From assembly GCA_964553775.1 (NCBI GenBank), contig CAZKLU010000001.1, forward strand, positions 1 to 64,000: 64,000 nt of DNA, given 5' to 3'. The notes beneath the pieces were generated by a model. The model worked only from the letters and a program-made list of their open reading frames with translations. It had not been told where the DNA came from and made no database searches. Below, one piece after another: positions 41,082-49,964 of the stretch. This DNA is from RUG626 sp964553775. GTDB lineage: Bacteria > Bacillota > Clostridia > Oscillospirales > Oscillospiraceae. Position 1 is the stretch's first letter, and each line of letters begins with the position of its first letter. A program made the position numbers and the translations under genes.

Positions 41082-42539
41082 TTAAGTCAAGTCAGCAAGT
41101 CCGGGTTTTGAGAGTATTTCGTTAATGCGGATTCCGAAATTATCATCTATAACCACAACATCGCCGTGGGCTATGCACTTGCCGTTTACGAACACGTCCA
41201 CCTGATCTCCCGCGAGCTTATCAAGGACAACAAGAGAACCTTTAGACAGATTGAGAATTTCCTGCACTTTTTTGCGTGTTCTTCCGATTTCGACCGCGAT
41301 TTCAAGGGGAACGCCCATAATAAGGTCAAGGTTCTGCGCCTGCTCCTCATTAAGCTCTGTCTCGTTCTGGAGCTTAGGCATACTGACCGCTTTTGTCTGT
41401 ATGACTTTGTTTTTGTTCTCTTTTTCCTTCTCCTTGTCCTCAGTCGGCTGATAGCCTGCGGGCGGCATATAATACATTGGCGGATACATCATCTGCATCT
41501 GCTGCGGATCCATCCCGTAATATGGATAATACGGAGGAGGCGGGTACTGTCCGGCGGGTGCGCCCGCGTTCTGCGCGGACATTGGCATTGTCGGACCCGG
41601 CACCTGCTGCGCCTGAGCCTGAGCCGGTGCGGGTGCGGGTGACGGCGGGGTATTGCCTGACATACCGCTCATCATGCGCTCTATCTCTTCCTGACTCATC
41701 ACGCCGCCTGACGATGAAGCTGCGGGAGGCGGAGCGGGAGACGGCGGAGCGGACTGCATACCGCCCATCATGCGCTCTATTTCCTCCTGACTCATCACAC
41801 CGCCTGACGATGCGGGAGCGGGAGACGGCGGAGCAGAAGCGGACATACCGCCCATCATGCGTTCAATTTCCTCCTGGCTCATCACGCCGCCTGACGGTTC
41901 CGGCGCGGGAGCGGGTTCAGGTTCCGGCTGCTCATCCTCATCCTCGCCCAGTCCGAATCCGGCGATAAGTTCCTTCGCCAGCTTGACGGACATCACATTC
42001 ATAAACCGGCTCTCCATGGAACCTTCGATTGAAAGCGAGAACTCGACCACAACAACAGTCGCTGTAGGATCCGGAAGTCTGTCTTTAAGAATTGAGGATA
42101 CGTTGTCACCATCGAATGTTGTCGGTGTTGAGATATTCACCATCTTGCCGAGGAAATCGCTCAAGGCTGTCGCGGCGGAACCCATCATCTGGTTCATAAC
42201 CTCGCAGACCGCGCTCAATGTCAGATCGTTAAGCTCAAATTCCTCTTCCGGTGTCTCCATCCCCATCAGAATATCGACAATAACCTTCACATCGGACATC
42301 TTGAGAAGCATAAGGTTGCTTCCCTCAAGTCCCGTTACATATTGGATCTCAACGCCCACCGCCGGTTCCAAATCGCCAAGTGTAAAATCCGCGACACGAA
42401 TCACAGACACTTTTGGCGTTGTAATATCGACTCTGTGATCAAGCATATTGGAAACAGCCGTCGCTGACGAGCCAAGGCTGATATTCATTATTTCACCGAT
42501 AGCGTCAAGCTCTATCGGATTAAAAGTCTTATTGCTCAT
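41082..42539 (-). CDS. fliY: Motor switch phosphatase FliY with three internal CheY-docking-like motifs
   Basis: Switch protein of the flagellar C-ring that also dephosphorylates CheY, 485 residues, longer than the B. subtilis protein. Residues 7-205 form a CheC-like domain with two intact active sites (DAIGEIMN at 12-19 and SAVCEVMN near 108). Residues 380-485 are a FliN domain (NLDLIMGVPLEIAVEIGR, VFVNGKCIAHGDVVVIDDNFGIRI). Between them is a Pro/Ala-rich linker with three copies of MSQEEIERMM starting at residues 220, 249 and 281. These resemble the CheY-P docking peptide of FliM. The N-terminus, where B. subtilis FliY has this peptide, lacks it. The gene overlaps fliM by 11 bases. Confidence 0.93.
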   Translation of the reverse strand: MSNKTFNPIELDAIGEIMNISLGSSATAVSNMLDHRVDITTPKVSVIRVADFTLGDLEPAVGVEIQYVTGLEGSNLMLLKMSDVKVIVDILMGMETPEEEFELNDLTLSAVCEVMNQMMGSAATALSDFLGKMVNISTPTTFDGDNVSSILKDRLPDPTATVVVVEFSLSIEGSMESRFMNVMSVKLAKELIAGFGLGEDEDEQPEPEPAPAPEPSGGVMSQEEIERMMGGMSASAPPSPAPASSGGVMSQEEIERMMGGMQSAPPSPAPPPAASSSGGVMSQEEIERMMSGMSGNTPPSPAPAPAQAQAQQVPGPTMPMSAQNAGAPAGQYPPPPYYPYYGMDPQQMQMMYPPMYYMPPAGYQPTEDKEKEKENKNKVIQTKAVSMPKLQNETELNEEQAQNLDLIMGVPLEIAVEIGRTRKKVQEILNLSKGSLVVLDKLAGDQVDVFVNGKCIAHGDVVVIDDNFGIRINEILSKPGLADLT

Positions 42540-43620
42540 CTTCCTGCTCGCTCCCTCCTTTTATGCTGCCATATACATCCTGTATTTTGACGGCTATTTT
42601 TTTCTCATGTGTACCCATAAGTCCGCTAAACCATTGTCGTCCGCCAATACGAAGCGAGACGGCGGAATCTTTTTTCAGACCCATATCTATGACATCCCCG
42701 ACATTCAAACTGTAAATATCCTGAAGCTGTACAGTAGTTCTGCCAAGCTCCGCGATAATATCCAATGAAGAGTCCTTGATATTCGAGTAAATATCCTCTG
42801 ACCTGTTCTCCCGATCGACGCGGGTCGTGTTATTCTGCTTTTGTATTTCCTCAAAAACGGTACTTAGAACCGAATCCGGCATACAGACATCTATATGCCC
42901 CTCGCAGTTCTGGAATTTAATATTGAGGCTGACGAGTATGACCGTCTCCTCAATGCTGATAAGCTGCATCATTGTCGGATTCGGCTCCACCCGTTCAAAT
43001 ACAAAGCTGAGATCCACATAACTCTCCCAGCTGCTGCCCATTACGGAGACGAAGTCCTCCATCAGATTCTTGTATAGGCTCAAATCGAGAGATGTAAACG
43101 TGTAATCCGCCGGCAGATCGTCCTCAACATCGCCGTTGCCGCCCATCAATCTGTCCATCATGCTCACCATGACAGTGGGGCTTGCACAGACGATTACCGG
43201 ATCGCTGCTTCGTTTGCCGTTCATCATCAAATATGTGAGAGAGACGACTTCTCCGTCTATCAGCGCGTTTGAGAACTCAAAGTAACGCTGTTCATCCACC
43301 GTATCAACCTCAACCTCGCAGGATGTATGCAGCAGACCGTTTATTCGGGTATTCAGAACCTTTGAGTAGTTCTCGAATATACTGTTGAGTATCTTTATTC
43401 TCTCTCTGGTATATTTACGCGGGCTGCGGAAATCGTATTTCAGATATTTCTTTTTCGGTTCTAATTTAAGCGGCTGTTCCTTGCCGTTTTGTGCGTCAGC
43501 GGGCGTGCCGGGGGAGGAACCCTGACTGCCGGAGCTTGCGTCTTTACCCCCGCTGTTTCCGCCTCCAAGTGCCGCGCTTATGAGTGCGTCTATTTGACTT
43601 TGCGACAGTACTTCAGCCAT
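42529..43620 (-). CDS. fliM: Flagellar motor switch protein FliM
   Basis: C-ring protein that receives CheY-P, 363 residues. The N-terminal docking peptide is VLSQSQIDALI (residues 4-14), followed by a Gly/Ser-rich tether, a CheC-like middle domain with YDFRSPRKYTRERIKILNSIFENY and MMDRLMGG, and a C-terminal FliN-like domain with AELGRTTVQLQDIYSLNVGDVI. I chose the ATG at 43620 over a GTG one codon earlier because of ribosome-site spacing. It follows motB by 41 bases; fliL, usual at this place, is not present. Confidence 0.95.
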   Translation of the reverse strand: MAEVLSQSQIDALISAALGGGNSGGKDASSGSQGSSPGTPADAQNGKEQPLKLEPKKKYLKYDFRSPRKYTRERIKILNSIFENYSKVLNTRINGLLHTSCEVEVDTVDEQRYFEFSNALIDGEVVSLTYLMMNGKRSSDPVIVCASPTVMVSMMDRLMGGNGDVEDDLPADYTFTSLDLSLYKNLMEDFVSVMGSSWESYVDLSFVFERVEPNPTMMQLISIEETVILVSLNIKFQNCEGHIDVCMPDSVLSTVFEEIQKQNNTTRVDRENRSEDIYSNIKDSSLDIIAELGRTTVQLQDIYSLNVGDVIDMGLKKDSAVSLRIGGRQWFSGLMGTHEKKIAVKIQDVYGSIKGGSEQEDEQ

Positions 43621-43661
43621 CACTCAACCTCTTTTACTGTTTTAGTACACGGCTTTATTAT

Positions 43662-44582
43662 TCAATCTTCCAGATCAGCCGTATCAGTCTCCGCTGTTTC
43701 CGCGTCAGTCCCGGAGATTTCCTCCTCCGACATTTCAGTCTCGGCTGATTCCGTCTCTTCTGTTTCGGGATTCGACACTCCTATCATAGTATAATACTGT
43801 TCAATACTGTCTCCAAGCTCGTCCATCAAATCATATCCGGTAACAAGGATCTCGACACGTCTGTTTTTTGCTCTGTTCTCCGCTGTATCATTAGGCGCGA
43901 CAGGTCTGTGCTGACCGTAGCCCACGCTTACTATTTTAGCGGCATCAAGAGTAGAGTGCAGCTGTATATACGAGGCTGCGTTAGCGGCTCTCTGTGAGGA
44001 AAGCGTTCTGTCCCACTCAACGCGGTTCGGCTCTGTAGTGCTTCCCTGCGCGGTATGACCCATCACACGCACCTCGTCAATATACTCGCTCGTCTGGCTG
44101 AACATATCCGCCACGACGGAGAGAACCTCCTCGCCGTCGGCGCGTATTTCATAGCTTTCACCGTCAAAGAACACCGTATCTCTGAACGATATAAACACAT
44201 ACCCGTCGCCCTCGGAAACCTGGATGCTGTCCGCCATATCGCTGTTCTCCGCGAAAGCAAGCAGCTTCTGGTACAATTCGTCGAACGCGGCGTTTATTTC
44301 CTCCTGTCTCGCGACAAGATCCTCAAGGGTAAGCGTACCCTCGCCGGCTTCGCCGTTATTTTCCATCTCAGCGTCGGAGCTTGGTCCATCGTTTCCGCCA
44401 ACTATCTCGGTCTGGTCGGGTATACTGTCGGGGTTAAAACTCATGACGAGAGCTTTCCACTTCTCCTCGCTTATCGTGGACATTGAATACAGCAGGACAA
44501 AGAAACACAGTAAAAGCGTAACCATGTCACCGTATGTGTCCATCCAGTTAGCTCCGCCACCGCCGCTGCTCTTCCTTTTCAT
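43662..44582 (-). CDS. motB: Flagellar stator protein MotB
   Basis: Stator subunit anchoring to peptidoglycan, 306 residues. One membrane helix at residues 20-36 contains the ion-binding Asp19 at its start (TYGDMVTLLLCFFVLLYS). A plug-like and linker region follows, rich in acidic residues. The OmpA-like domain (about 150-260) has LSSQRAANAASYIQ, VSVGYGQHRPVAPNDT and NRRVEILV. The last 45 residues are Glu/Thr/Ser-rich and acidic. It is cotranscribed with motA just upstream. Confidence 0.94.
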   Translation of the reverse strand: MKRKSSGGGGANWMDTYGDMVTLLLCFFVLLYSMSTISEEKWKALVMSFNPDSIPDQTEIVGGNDGPSSDAEMENNGEAGEGTLTLEDLVARQEEINAAFDELYQKLLAFAENSDMADSIQVSEGDGYVFISFRDTVFFDGESYEIRADGEEVLSVVADMFSQTSEYIDEVRVMGHTAQGSTTEPNRVEWDRTLSSQRAANAASYIQLHSTLDAAKIVSVGYGQHRPVAPNDTAENRAKNRRVEILVTGYDLMDELGDSIEQYYTMIGVSNPETEETESAETEMSEEEISGTDAETAETDTADLED

Positions 44583-44610
44583 ACAGCGCAGCCCCCTTTG
44601 TCAATAATGT

Positions 44611-45435
44611 TCATTGTTCGTTGCCGGTATTGGCGGCACCGCCTTTTTTAGGCTGTTCAGCGTTGCGCCCCTTCTGGTCGATAAATGTAAGGAGCCGTTC
44701 GCGCAGGAATTTCGGGTTCTCGCCTGACTGTATACCTGCGATTCCCTCGACAACTATCTGCTTGCAGAGAACCTCCTCTTCATCCTGTGTTCTCAGGTGG
44801 GTGGCTATCGGTCCGAATATCATGTGTGCCAGAATACAGCCGTACAGTGTCGTAATAAGAGCGGTACCCATATCGCTGCCGAGGTTGCTGCTGCCTTCCG
44901 CGACATTAAGACCCTTACACATATTGATAAGACCGACGAGAGTACCGACCATTCCGAATGCCGGAGCGACCGATGATGCTTTCTCATACATCGCGGCTGT
45001 GGCATCGTGGCGTGCCGACATCTGCTCAATATCATTTTCAAGTACGCTTCTTACTCTGTCGGCGTCGCTGCCGTCCATCAGGAGCATGATAGCCTGCTTG
45101 AAAAACGGATCCTGCTGCGTGTTCGCCATCTCCTCAAGAGAGAGAAGACCGTCTTTTCTCGCTTTCTGCGCCAGTTCCGTGAGCTGGTCAACGTAAAGGC
45201 TCGGATTAAAACGCTTCGTATTGAGAATAATACCAAAGTGCTTAGGTATATTTGCGAGCATTTTAGTCGGGAAGCTCGCGACAACGATCGCGACTGTACA
45301 GCCGACCGTTATCATTATACTCGGACCATCGAAGAAGTTTATGAGCTTCGTCACGTCAAGCTGCGGAAAACCCAACATTCCAAGCAAAATAAAGACTATA
45401 GCTAATACAAGACCGATAAAATAAGTTATATTCAT
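44611..45435 (-). CDS. motA: Flagellar stator protein MotA
   Basis: Ion-channel stator subunit, 274 residues, four membrane helices. Conserved parts are VGCTVAIVVASFPTKML in helix 2, the cytoplasmic loop with the FliG-contacting charged residues in ARKDGLLSLEE, and APAFGMVGTLVGLINM with MGTALITTLYGCILAHMIFGPIA in helices 3 and 4. The ATG has a poor ribosome site. It follows flbD by about 120 bases. Whether it uses protons or sodium cannot be told. Confidence 0.95.
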   Translation of the reverse strand: MNITYFIGLVLAIVFILLGMLGFPQLDVTKLINFFDGPSIMITVGCTVAIVVASFPTKMLANIPKHFGIILNTKRFNPSLYVDQLTELAQKARKDGLLSLEEMANTQQDPFFKQAIMLLMDGSDADRVRSVLENDIEQMSARHDATAAMYEKASSVAPAFGMVGTLVGLINMCKGLNVAEGSSNLGSDMGTALITTLYGCILAHMIFGPIATHLRTQDEEEVLCKQIVVEGIAGIQSGENPKFLRERLLTFIDQKGRNAEQPKKGGAANTGNEQ

Positions 45436-45557
45436 TTTTGTCTTTCACCCACTCAGTATTACATTTGCAGATGCACCCGAACGAGGTCTGTATGCCAAAT
45501 CCGCCGGACGATCAATTACATAAAACCTGCCCGAACAAATATGTTATACGCCCGTAC

Positions 45558-45779
45558 TCAAAGCCCGCGCCTGTCCTCTACCGTAAGCTGCCGATGTATG
45601 TCCATAACCTTGGCGTTATAATCGGTTATCTTTCTGATTATCTCGTCTCCGCTCTCGCGGACTATGTAGTATTCATGGTTCATCATAACAACCTTTGATT
45701 CCGGTATAAACTCTATGCACTGTATTTGATTGTGGTTGACAAGGAACCTTTCGCGGTTCATCTTTGTCAGCATTATCAT
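45558..45779 (-). CDS. flbD: Flagellar protein FlbD
   Basis: Small conserved protein of Firmicute flagellar operons (FlbD/SwrD family), 73 residues. The family core is MLTKMNRERFLVNHNQIQCIEFIPESKVVMMNHEYYIVRES. In B. subtilis the homologue SwrD increases stator power. The ATG at 45779 has AAGGAG nine bases ahead. It is first after the promoter at 45930-45958 and precedes motA, so it fits a stator-related role. Confidence 0.92.
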   Translation of the reverse strand: MIMLTKMNRERFLVNHNQIQCIEFIPESKVVMMNHEYYIVRESGDEIIRKITDYNAKVMDIHRQLTVEDRRGL

Positions 45780-45929
45780 AACGACGCACTCCTTCTATAG
45801 TTTTGATACGGCAAAGCTGTGCCGGAAATTGTTTATGCTTTCATCGTGCCGGCGGCGCGAGACTCTGAAAACCGGAACCCTGATTTTCCGGTATTCAATG
45901 ACCGCGATTCCGCATAATAACCATTTTCT

Positions 45930-45958
45930 ATTTTACATCATTTTGATTTAATTTGCAA
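45930..45958 (-). promoter_or_regulatory. Sigma-A promoter for the flbD-motAB-fliM operon
   Basis: -35 TTGCAA (45953-45958), 17-base spacer and -10 TAAAAT (45930-45935) on the minus strand, about 145 bases ahead of flbD. Together with the terminator at 46093-46131 this splits the flagellar run into two units. The rest of 45780-46211 holds a small TTTGACG/CGTCAAA stem near 46020 and no gene. Confidence 0.75.
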
Positions 45959-46092
45959 GCCCCTAAAAAAATATTTTGGAATATGGCTGATACAACAATT
46001 AAACCGCCGTTTTGACGCTATTATTCGTCAAAGTAACCATAAATCTGACTGATAATTATCGCGCATATTGGTTAAAAGCCGCCTGAGATATT

Positions 46093-46131
46093 AAAAAGCA
46101 CCGCCCCGGAGCGTTTTGGGTGTTCCGGGGC
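46093..46131 (-). terminator. Terminator after flgE
   Basis: GCCCCGGA (46103-46110) and TCCGGGGC (46124-46131) form an eight-pair GC-rich stem, followed on the minus strand by GGTGC and TTTTT. It lies 80 bases past the flgE stop. Confidence 0.75.
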
Positions 46132-46211
46132 AAGATTTCGCGTCAGGCAGGCTTGCGTCTTTCGTTACCCGCGTGCCGTCATGCGGCTGGGAAATTTATA
46201 GTGCTGTAAAA

Positions 46212-47271
46212 TTATCTCTTCATGTTGACAAGCTCTTCAAGCATTGAGTCTGTCACCGTGACGATTCTCGTATTCGCCTGATAGCCGCGCTGGATCATGA
46301 TCATGTTTGTGATTTCGTTCGCGAGGTCGGTACCGGATGATTCAAGACCGCCGGTTATGATTTCCGTGCTGCCCGCGCTCTCCACCGTGAGTTCGGTTAT
46401 ATCACCGTCACCGGTGGGGACGTACTGAACCGCGCCGCCAACTGTAGTGAGGTGTACGTTGCCCGCGCCGCCAAGAGCCTGATAGTAACGTCCGTCAACG
46501 TGCGTAACGCCGTTCGGGCTGTCAACCTTCGCGATTGCTATGTAGCCGAGAGTGTAAACCTTGTCGTCGCTTGTCGTGATTGAAATGCAGCCTGTCTTGG
46601 ACTCGATAGAGAAGCTGTTCACCGTGACGCGCTGCGGCTCCTCNNNNNNNNNNNNNNNNNNNNNNNNNNNNNNNNNNNNNNNNNNNNNNNNNNNNNNNNN
46701 NNNNNNNNNNNNNNNNNNNNNNNNNNNNNNNNNNNNNNNNNNNCTGTGTTGCATATGGGAGACGGATAGCGGTAAGGATCGGGCTTATCACCGTGTCACC
46801 CTCATTACCTTCATCGTCCTCGGTCGCAAGGAAACCGTACACTACGTTGCCTTCGCCATCAACAAGGTAGCCGTCCTTGACATCGAAATTGCCGAGGCGT
46901 GTCAGGTACATACCCTGAAGCGACTCCTGATCGGTAACGCCGAGCTTCGTCTTGTCACCTACAACGAAGAAGCCATCGCCATCGATCACGCAGTCAAGAG
47001 CCTGTGCCGTAGGCGAATAGTTCTTACTGCTCATATCGAGATCTATCGTGCCAATGGAGCAGCCGTAGCCTATTTGCGCGGGGTTGCGTCCGCCCATCGT
47101 GTCCGTACCGTTTGAACCTGTTCTGCTTGTTGTATAGAGCGACTCGTTGAACGTGTAACGTGTAGCTTTATAGCCATATGTATTTACGTTTGAGATGTTA
47201 TTGCCTATTACGTTGAGTGCGCTCATGTGAGCGCGCAAGCCCGCAACAGCCGCGTACATTGCGCCAGTCAT
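46212..47271 (-). CDS. flgE: Flagellar hook protein FlgE (interrupted by assembly gap)
   Basis: Hook structural protein. The N-terminal part (47271 to 46744, 176 codons) has the axial motif ALNVIGNNISNVNTYGYKA and QALDCVIDGDGFFVV. The C-terminal part (46643 to 46212, 143 codons plus stop) has LTVESAGSTEIITGG and the closing helix SGTDLANEITNMIMIQRGYQANTRIVTVTDSMLEELVNM. Between them are 100 N, a placeholder for unknown length. The two halves are in different frames only because 100 is not a multiple of three. At 319 visible residues the protein is short of the usual 400 or more, so sequence is missing. The ATG follows AAAGGAG. Confidence 0.93.
46644..46743. other. Assembly gap of 100 N inside flgE
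   Basis: One hundred consecutive N. The round number indicates a scaffold placeholder, and the true length is unknown. It removes part of the variable hook domain, where repeats or read-coverage problems may have broken the assembly. Confidence 0.99.
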
Positions 47272-47363
47272 TTAACAAAAAATCTCCTTTCTCGCGTGGC
47301 ACCGCCGACAGGAAGTCATTCGGGCTTCCCGTCACAGCATCCTGAAAGGACCTGCTGTCTGTT

Positions 47364-47756
47364 TTACAGGAGCACGGCACCGTCAATGTTTGTAAAAATG
47401 TTTTCCTTCATTTCCTCCTGCGACATAGTAGTAATAACGCGCCCGTAGGGAATGTTAATAATAAACGCCTGATTTGTATCGAACGCGAGTATATTTTTCG
47501 CGCCTTTTTCCTGCGCTTTTTCAACCGATTCGCTCAATTTATCCACGAGAGTCGGCGTAAGCTCTATTCCGCGTTCCTCAGCTCTTGCCAGAGCGTGTTT
47601 AGAAAAGTTAATGGTTCGGGCTTCGGAGCCGCTGCCCTCAGCGCACTTTTTCAGCATATCGCTGAATGATGCTCTTCCGCCGTTTCCGTTCTTCTTTTCC
47701 GAATTGCCGATAACCGGACTTGATCCAACGCTGACACTGCTAATATTGTTCAGCAC
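47364..47756 (-). CDS. TIGR02530 family flagellar protein
   Basis: Conserved Firmicute flagellar-operon protein of unknown mechanism, 130 residues, always found between flgD and flgE. The family core is INFSKHALARAEERGIELTP, then LVDKLSESVEKAQEKGAKNILAFDTNQAFIINIPYGRVITTM. The start is GTG at 47756 with GAGGGGG eight bases ahead. It is cytoplasmic in character, with no membrane segment. The link to hook assembly is inferred from its fixed place. Confidence 0.9.
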   Translation of the reverse strand: MLNNISSVSVGSSPVIGNSEKKNGNGGRASFSDMLKKCAEGSGSEARTINFSKHALARAEERGIELTPTLVDKLSESVEKAQEKGAKNILAFDTNQAFIINIPYGRVITTMSQEEMKENIFTNIDGAVLL

Positions 47757-47840
47757 AGCAGAGACCCCCTCTCTTTCACATCTTTTTCCGATTTCGGGTA
47801 AAAATCTTTATGTACAATATATTTCCGGTTCAGTCTCAAT

Positions 47841-48515
47841 TCAGCCGGAAACCAGATCCCACGCGCTGTCGTTATTACTGAGCGCAATACCGTCCTCCGG
47901 AGTCTGTGAAGCCGCGTCAACCACGGTATCATAAGTCTCGGAAACCGCTTCCTCGGTGTTGGTTTCGTTCGCGGTATCGACTGTACCTGTGTCTGTGGCT
48001 TCAACGTCAATATCCGAATCTTCATCATCGTCACTGACTACATCCGTCAGAGCTTCGTCCGGCAGCTTGCCTACCGCAAGAATATCGGTAAGATAATAGC
48101 ACTTGTCAGGATCATCATCAAGGAAAATCACCTGTTCGCCGCCCAGAAGACCTGTGCCTGTGACTTCTCCGTAAATCTCTTTAAGCTCGTTTCCGTTGCC
48201 TGTGTAAAGTCCTATTGTAACATTTTTGCCTACAAGAGATGCCGCGTATGTGAGTGTGGTGGAATCGTTCAGAAGTGTATTGACGTTTGTCAAAGTCTCA
48301 ATAGTTGTCATCTGAACCATCATGCTCATCATTTCGCTCATATCGGCGGTATCATCAATCGACTGGTTCTCAAGCATTGTCACCATCAGCGTCAGAAAGT
48401 CGGTCATATCAAGGCTTTCGCCCGCGTCCACATTAGTGCTGTTCTTTGCTGTCTGCGTTGTGGCGGTTATCATGCTTGTGTTTATGTTGCTGCTCAAATC
48501 TGTCATGTAGCTCAT
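47841..48515 (-). CDS. flgD: Flagellar hook capping protein FlgD
   Basis: Scaffold for hook polymerisation, 224 residues. The conserved N-terminal part reads SLDMTDFLTLMVTMLENQSIDDTADMSEMMSMMVQMTTIETLTNVN, which in other species reads DFLKLL..QL..QDP. A small beta domain follows near residues 95-150 (LVGKNVTIGLY, GEVTGTGLLGGEQVIFLDD). The tail is Asp/Glu/Thr-rich and acidic. I chose the ATG at 48515; a TTG at 48539 inside the ribosome site is the alternative. It lies between fliK and the TIGR02530 gene. Confidence 0.9.
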   Translation of the reverse strand: MSYMTDLSSNINTSMITATTQTAKNSTNVDAGESLDMTDFLTLMVTMLENQSIDDTADMSEMMSMMVQMTTIETLTNVNTLLNDSTTLTYAASLVGKNVTIGLYTGNGNELKEIYGEVTGTGLLGGEQVIFLDDDPDKCYYLTDILAVGKLPDEALTDVVSDDDEDSDIDVEATDTGTVDTANETNTEEAVSETYDTVVDAASQTPEDGIALSNNDSAWDLVSG

Positions 48516-48548
48516 ATTGCTTTTACTTCTCCTTTCCAAAGGGTCAAG

Positions 48549-49841
48549 TTAAACCGCGGCACCGTCAAGTCCTACAAGACCAAGTCTCAGCTTCTGCATG
48601 AAGTCCATTGTGTCACTCTGCTTACGCTTCTTCGGCTGCTCCTGCTGTCCCTGTCTGCCGCTGTCCTGCTGGTCGTTCGGGTTGAGGTACCGGTTCTCCG
48701 TTCCGTCGCTTTTCTGCACCTCGACTTTGACATCGGTGCCTGTATTTGCCGCGATAATATTTTGCAGATTTGATGTGCCGCGTTCAAGAAGTGCCGCCGT
48801 CTTTGCGTTTGTTGTGTGCATTACGATACTTATAACGCCGTTTTCGGTTCTGGTAATCTCAACGGTCAGCTTGCCGAGACTCGCGGGGCTTAACGTAATC
48901 TCAACCTTGTTGTAATCTGTCTCAATGGAGGCACCGAGTTTATCCGCAAGCTGCTCAATAGCGTCCTCCGCCTCAATGTTGACAGTCTCACGCACGGGTT
49001 CCGCGACTTTTACGGGCGTGGCTCTATCATTCTCGAAAAGCGGCACCGATGTTCCGGCATCCTTGTCTCCGTCCTGAAGCAGCTTATCGCTCTCTTCATC
49101 ATCGTATTCCGTCAGCGTGTTATCCCCATCGGGCAAATTATCTGTATCGGCAGCGACTGTTGTTTCGGAAACGTAGTCTGTCTGCTCCGTCTGCGGTTCG
49201 GTACTGAGTAATGACGGCTGCTCAGAGGATATTTCAGACTTTTCCGCTGCCGCGTTCTCCGGTATTACGCTCTCCGTCACTACGGTAAAGCTCCCCGCGG
49301 TATCAGCCGCGCTGTTTTCAAGAGACTCTCCAATATCGGAAACTATCTCAGGCAGCGAGACATTCTCCGTTACTTCGGTGTCAACAAGCGATGTCAATAC
49401 CATATTGACCTCCGGAACAGTCTCGTTCAAAGCGGCATTTTCAAATGTATCGGCGTACTGTATTTCAGGGCGTACCGTCTGCACAAGTCCAACAGCAAGG
49501 ACAAGATTGTCATCCTCATCGCCGCTGTTCTGAATAACAGGTTTCTCAACCTTCTCCGCGTGTTCCGGCTTCTCCCGAACAGCATTGTCTGTCACAACGG
49601 AGTTATCGCGGTTGTCCGCGTCCGATACAACAGTGTTGTCGCTGCTATCGGTTTCTGACGTATCTGATGTGTCCGCGCTTTTTTTGGCAGTGCTGACTGT
49701 TCCGCTGTCCGATTTGCGGCGAATAAGAGCGTCAAAGGTGTCGGTGCCATACGATGTGTCGGTTCTGCTGTCAAAGTTCGCCGCCTGAAAATTCTGTGTC
49801 CGGCTGAAGAGCTGCTGCGTAAGCAAATTTAATGTATCCAT
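48549..49841 (-). CDS. fliK: Flagellar hook-length control protein FliK
   Basis: Exported molecular ruler, 430 residues. The first 290 residues are low in complexity, rich in Asp, Ser, Thr and Val, as usual for the ruler part. The C-terminal domain that touches FlhB is seen in ADKLGASIETDYNKVEITLSPASLGKLTVEI and GVISIVMHTTNAKTAALLERGTSNLQNII. The end is Gln/Arg-rich (GRQGQQEQPKKRKQ). I chose the ATG at 49841, as a GTG at 49853 lies in the AGGAGGTG ribosome site. Confidence 0.9.
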   Translation of the reverse strand: MDTLNLLTQQLFSRTQNFQAANFDSRTDTSYGTDTFDALIRRKSDSGTVSTAKKSADTSDTSETDSSDNTVVSDADNRDNSVVTDNAVREKPEHAEKVEKPVIQNSGDEDDNLVLAVGLVQTVRPEIQYADTFENAALNETVPEVNMVLTSLVDTEVTENVSLPEIVSDIGESLENSAADTAGSFTVVTESVIPENAAAEKSEISSEQPSLLSTEPQTEQTDYVSETTVAADTDNLPDGDNTLTEYDDEESDKLLQDGDKDAGTSVPLFENDRATPVKVAEPVRETVNIEAEDAIEQLADKLGASIETDYNKVEITLSPASLGKLTVEITRTENGVISIVMHTTNAKTAALLERGTSNLQNIIAANTGTDVKVEVQKSDGTENRYLNPNDQQDSGRQGQQEQPKKRKQSDTMDFMQKLRLGLVGLDGAAV

Positions 49842-49964
49842 GATTCTTTTCACCTCCTTTCAATATACTGCCGCAAGCCTTTATGCCCACGGCATACCGC
49901 GATAGCAATAAATCTATTTCCGCGCACCTGAATCCGCTAAACAGATCCGGCGCGCAGCATAAAA

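Noticed and set aside
41640..41900. Repeats as a CRISPR array
   Set aside because: They are in frame inside fliY, encode a conserved motif and have low-complexity Pro/Ala spacers.
46212..47271. flgE as a frameshifted pseudogene
   Set aside because: The frame change falls exactly at 100 N of unknown true length; both halves are intact and conserved.
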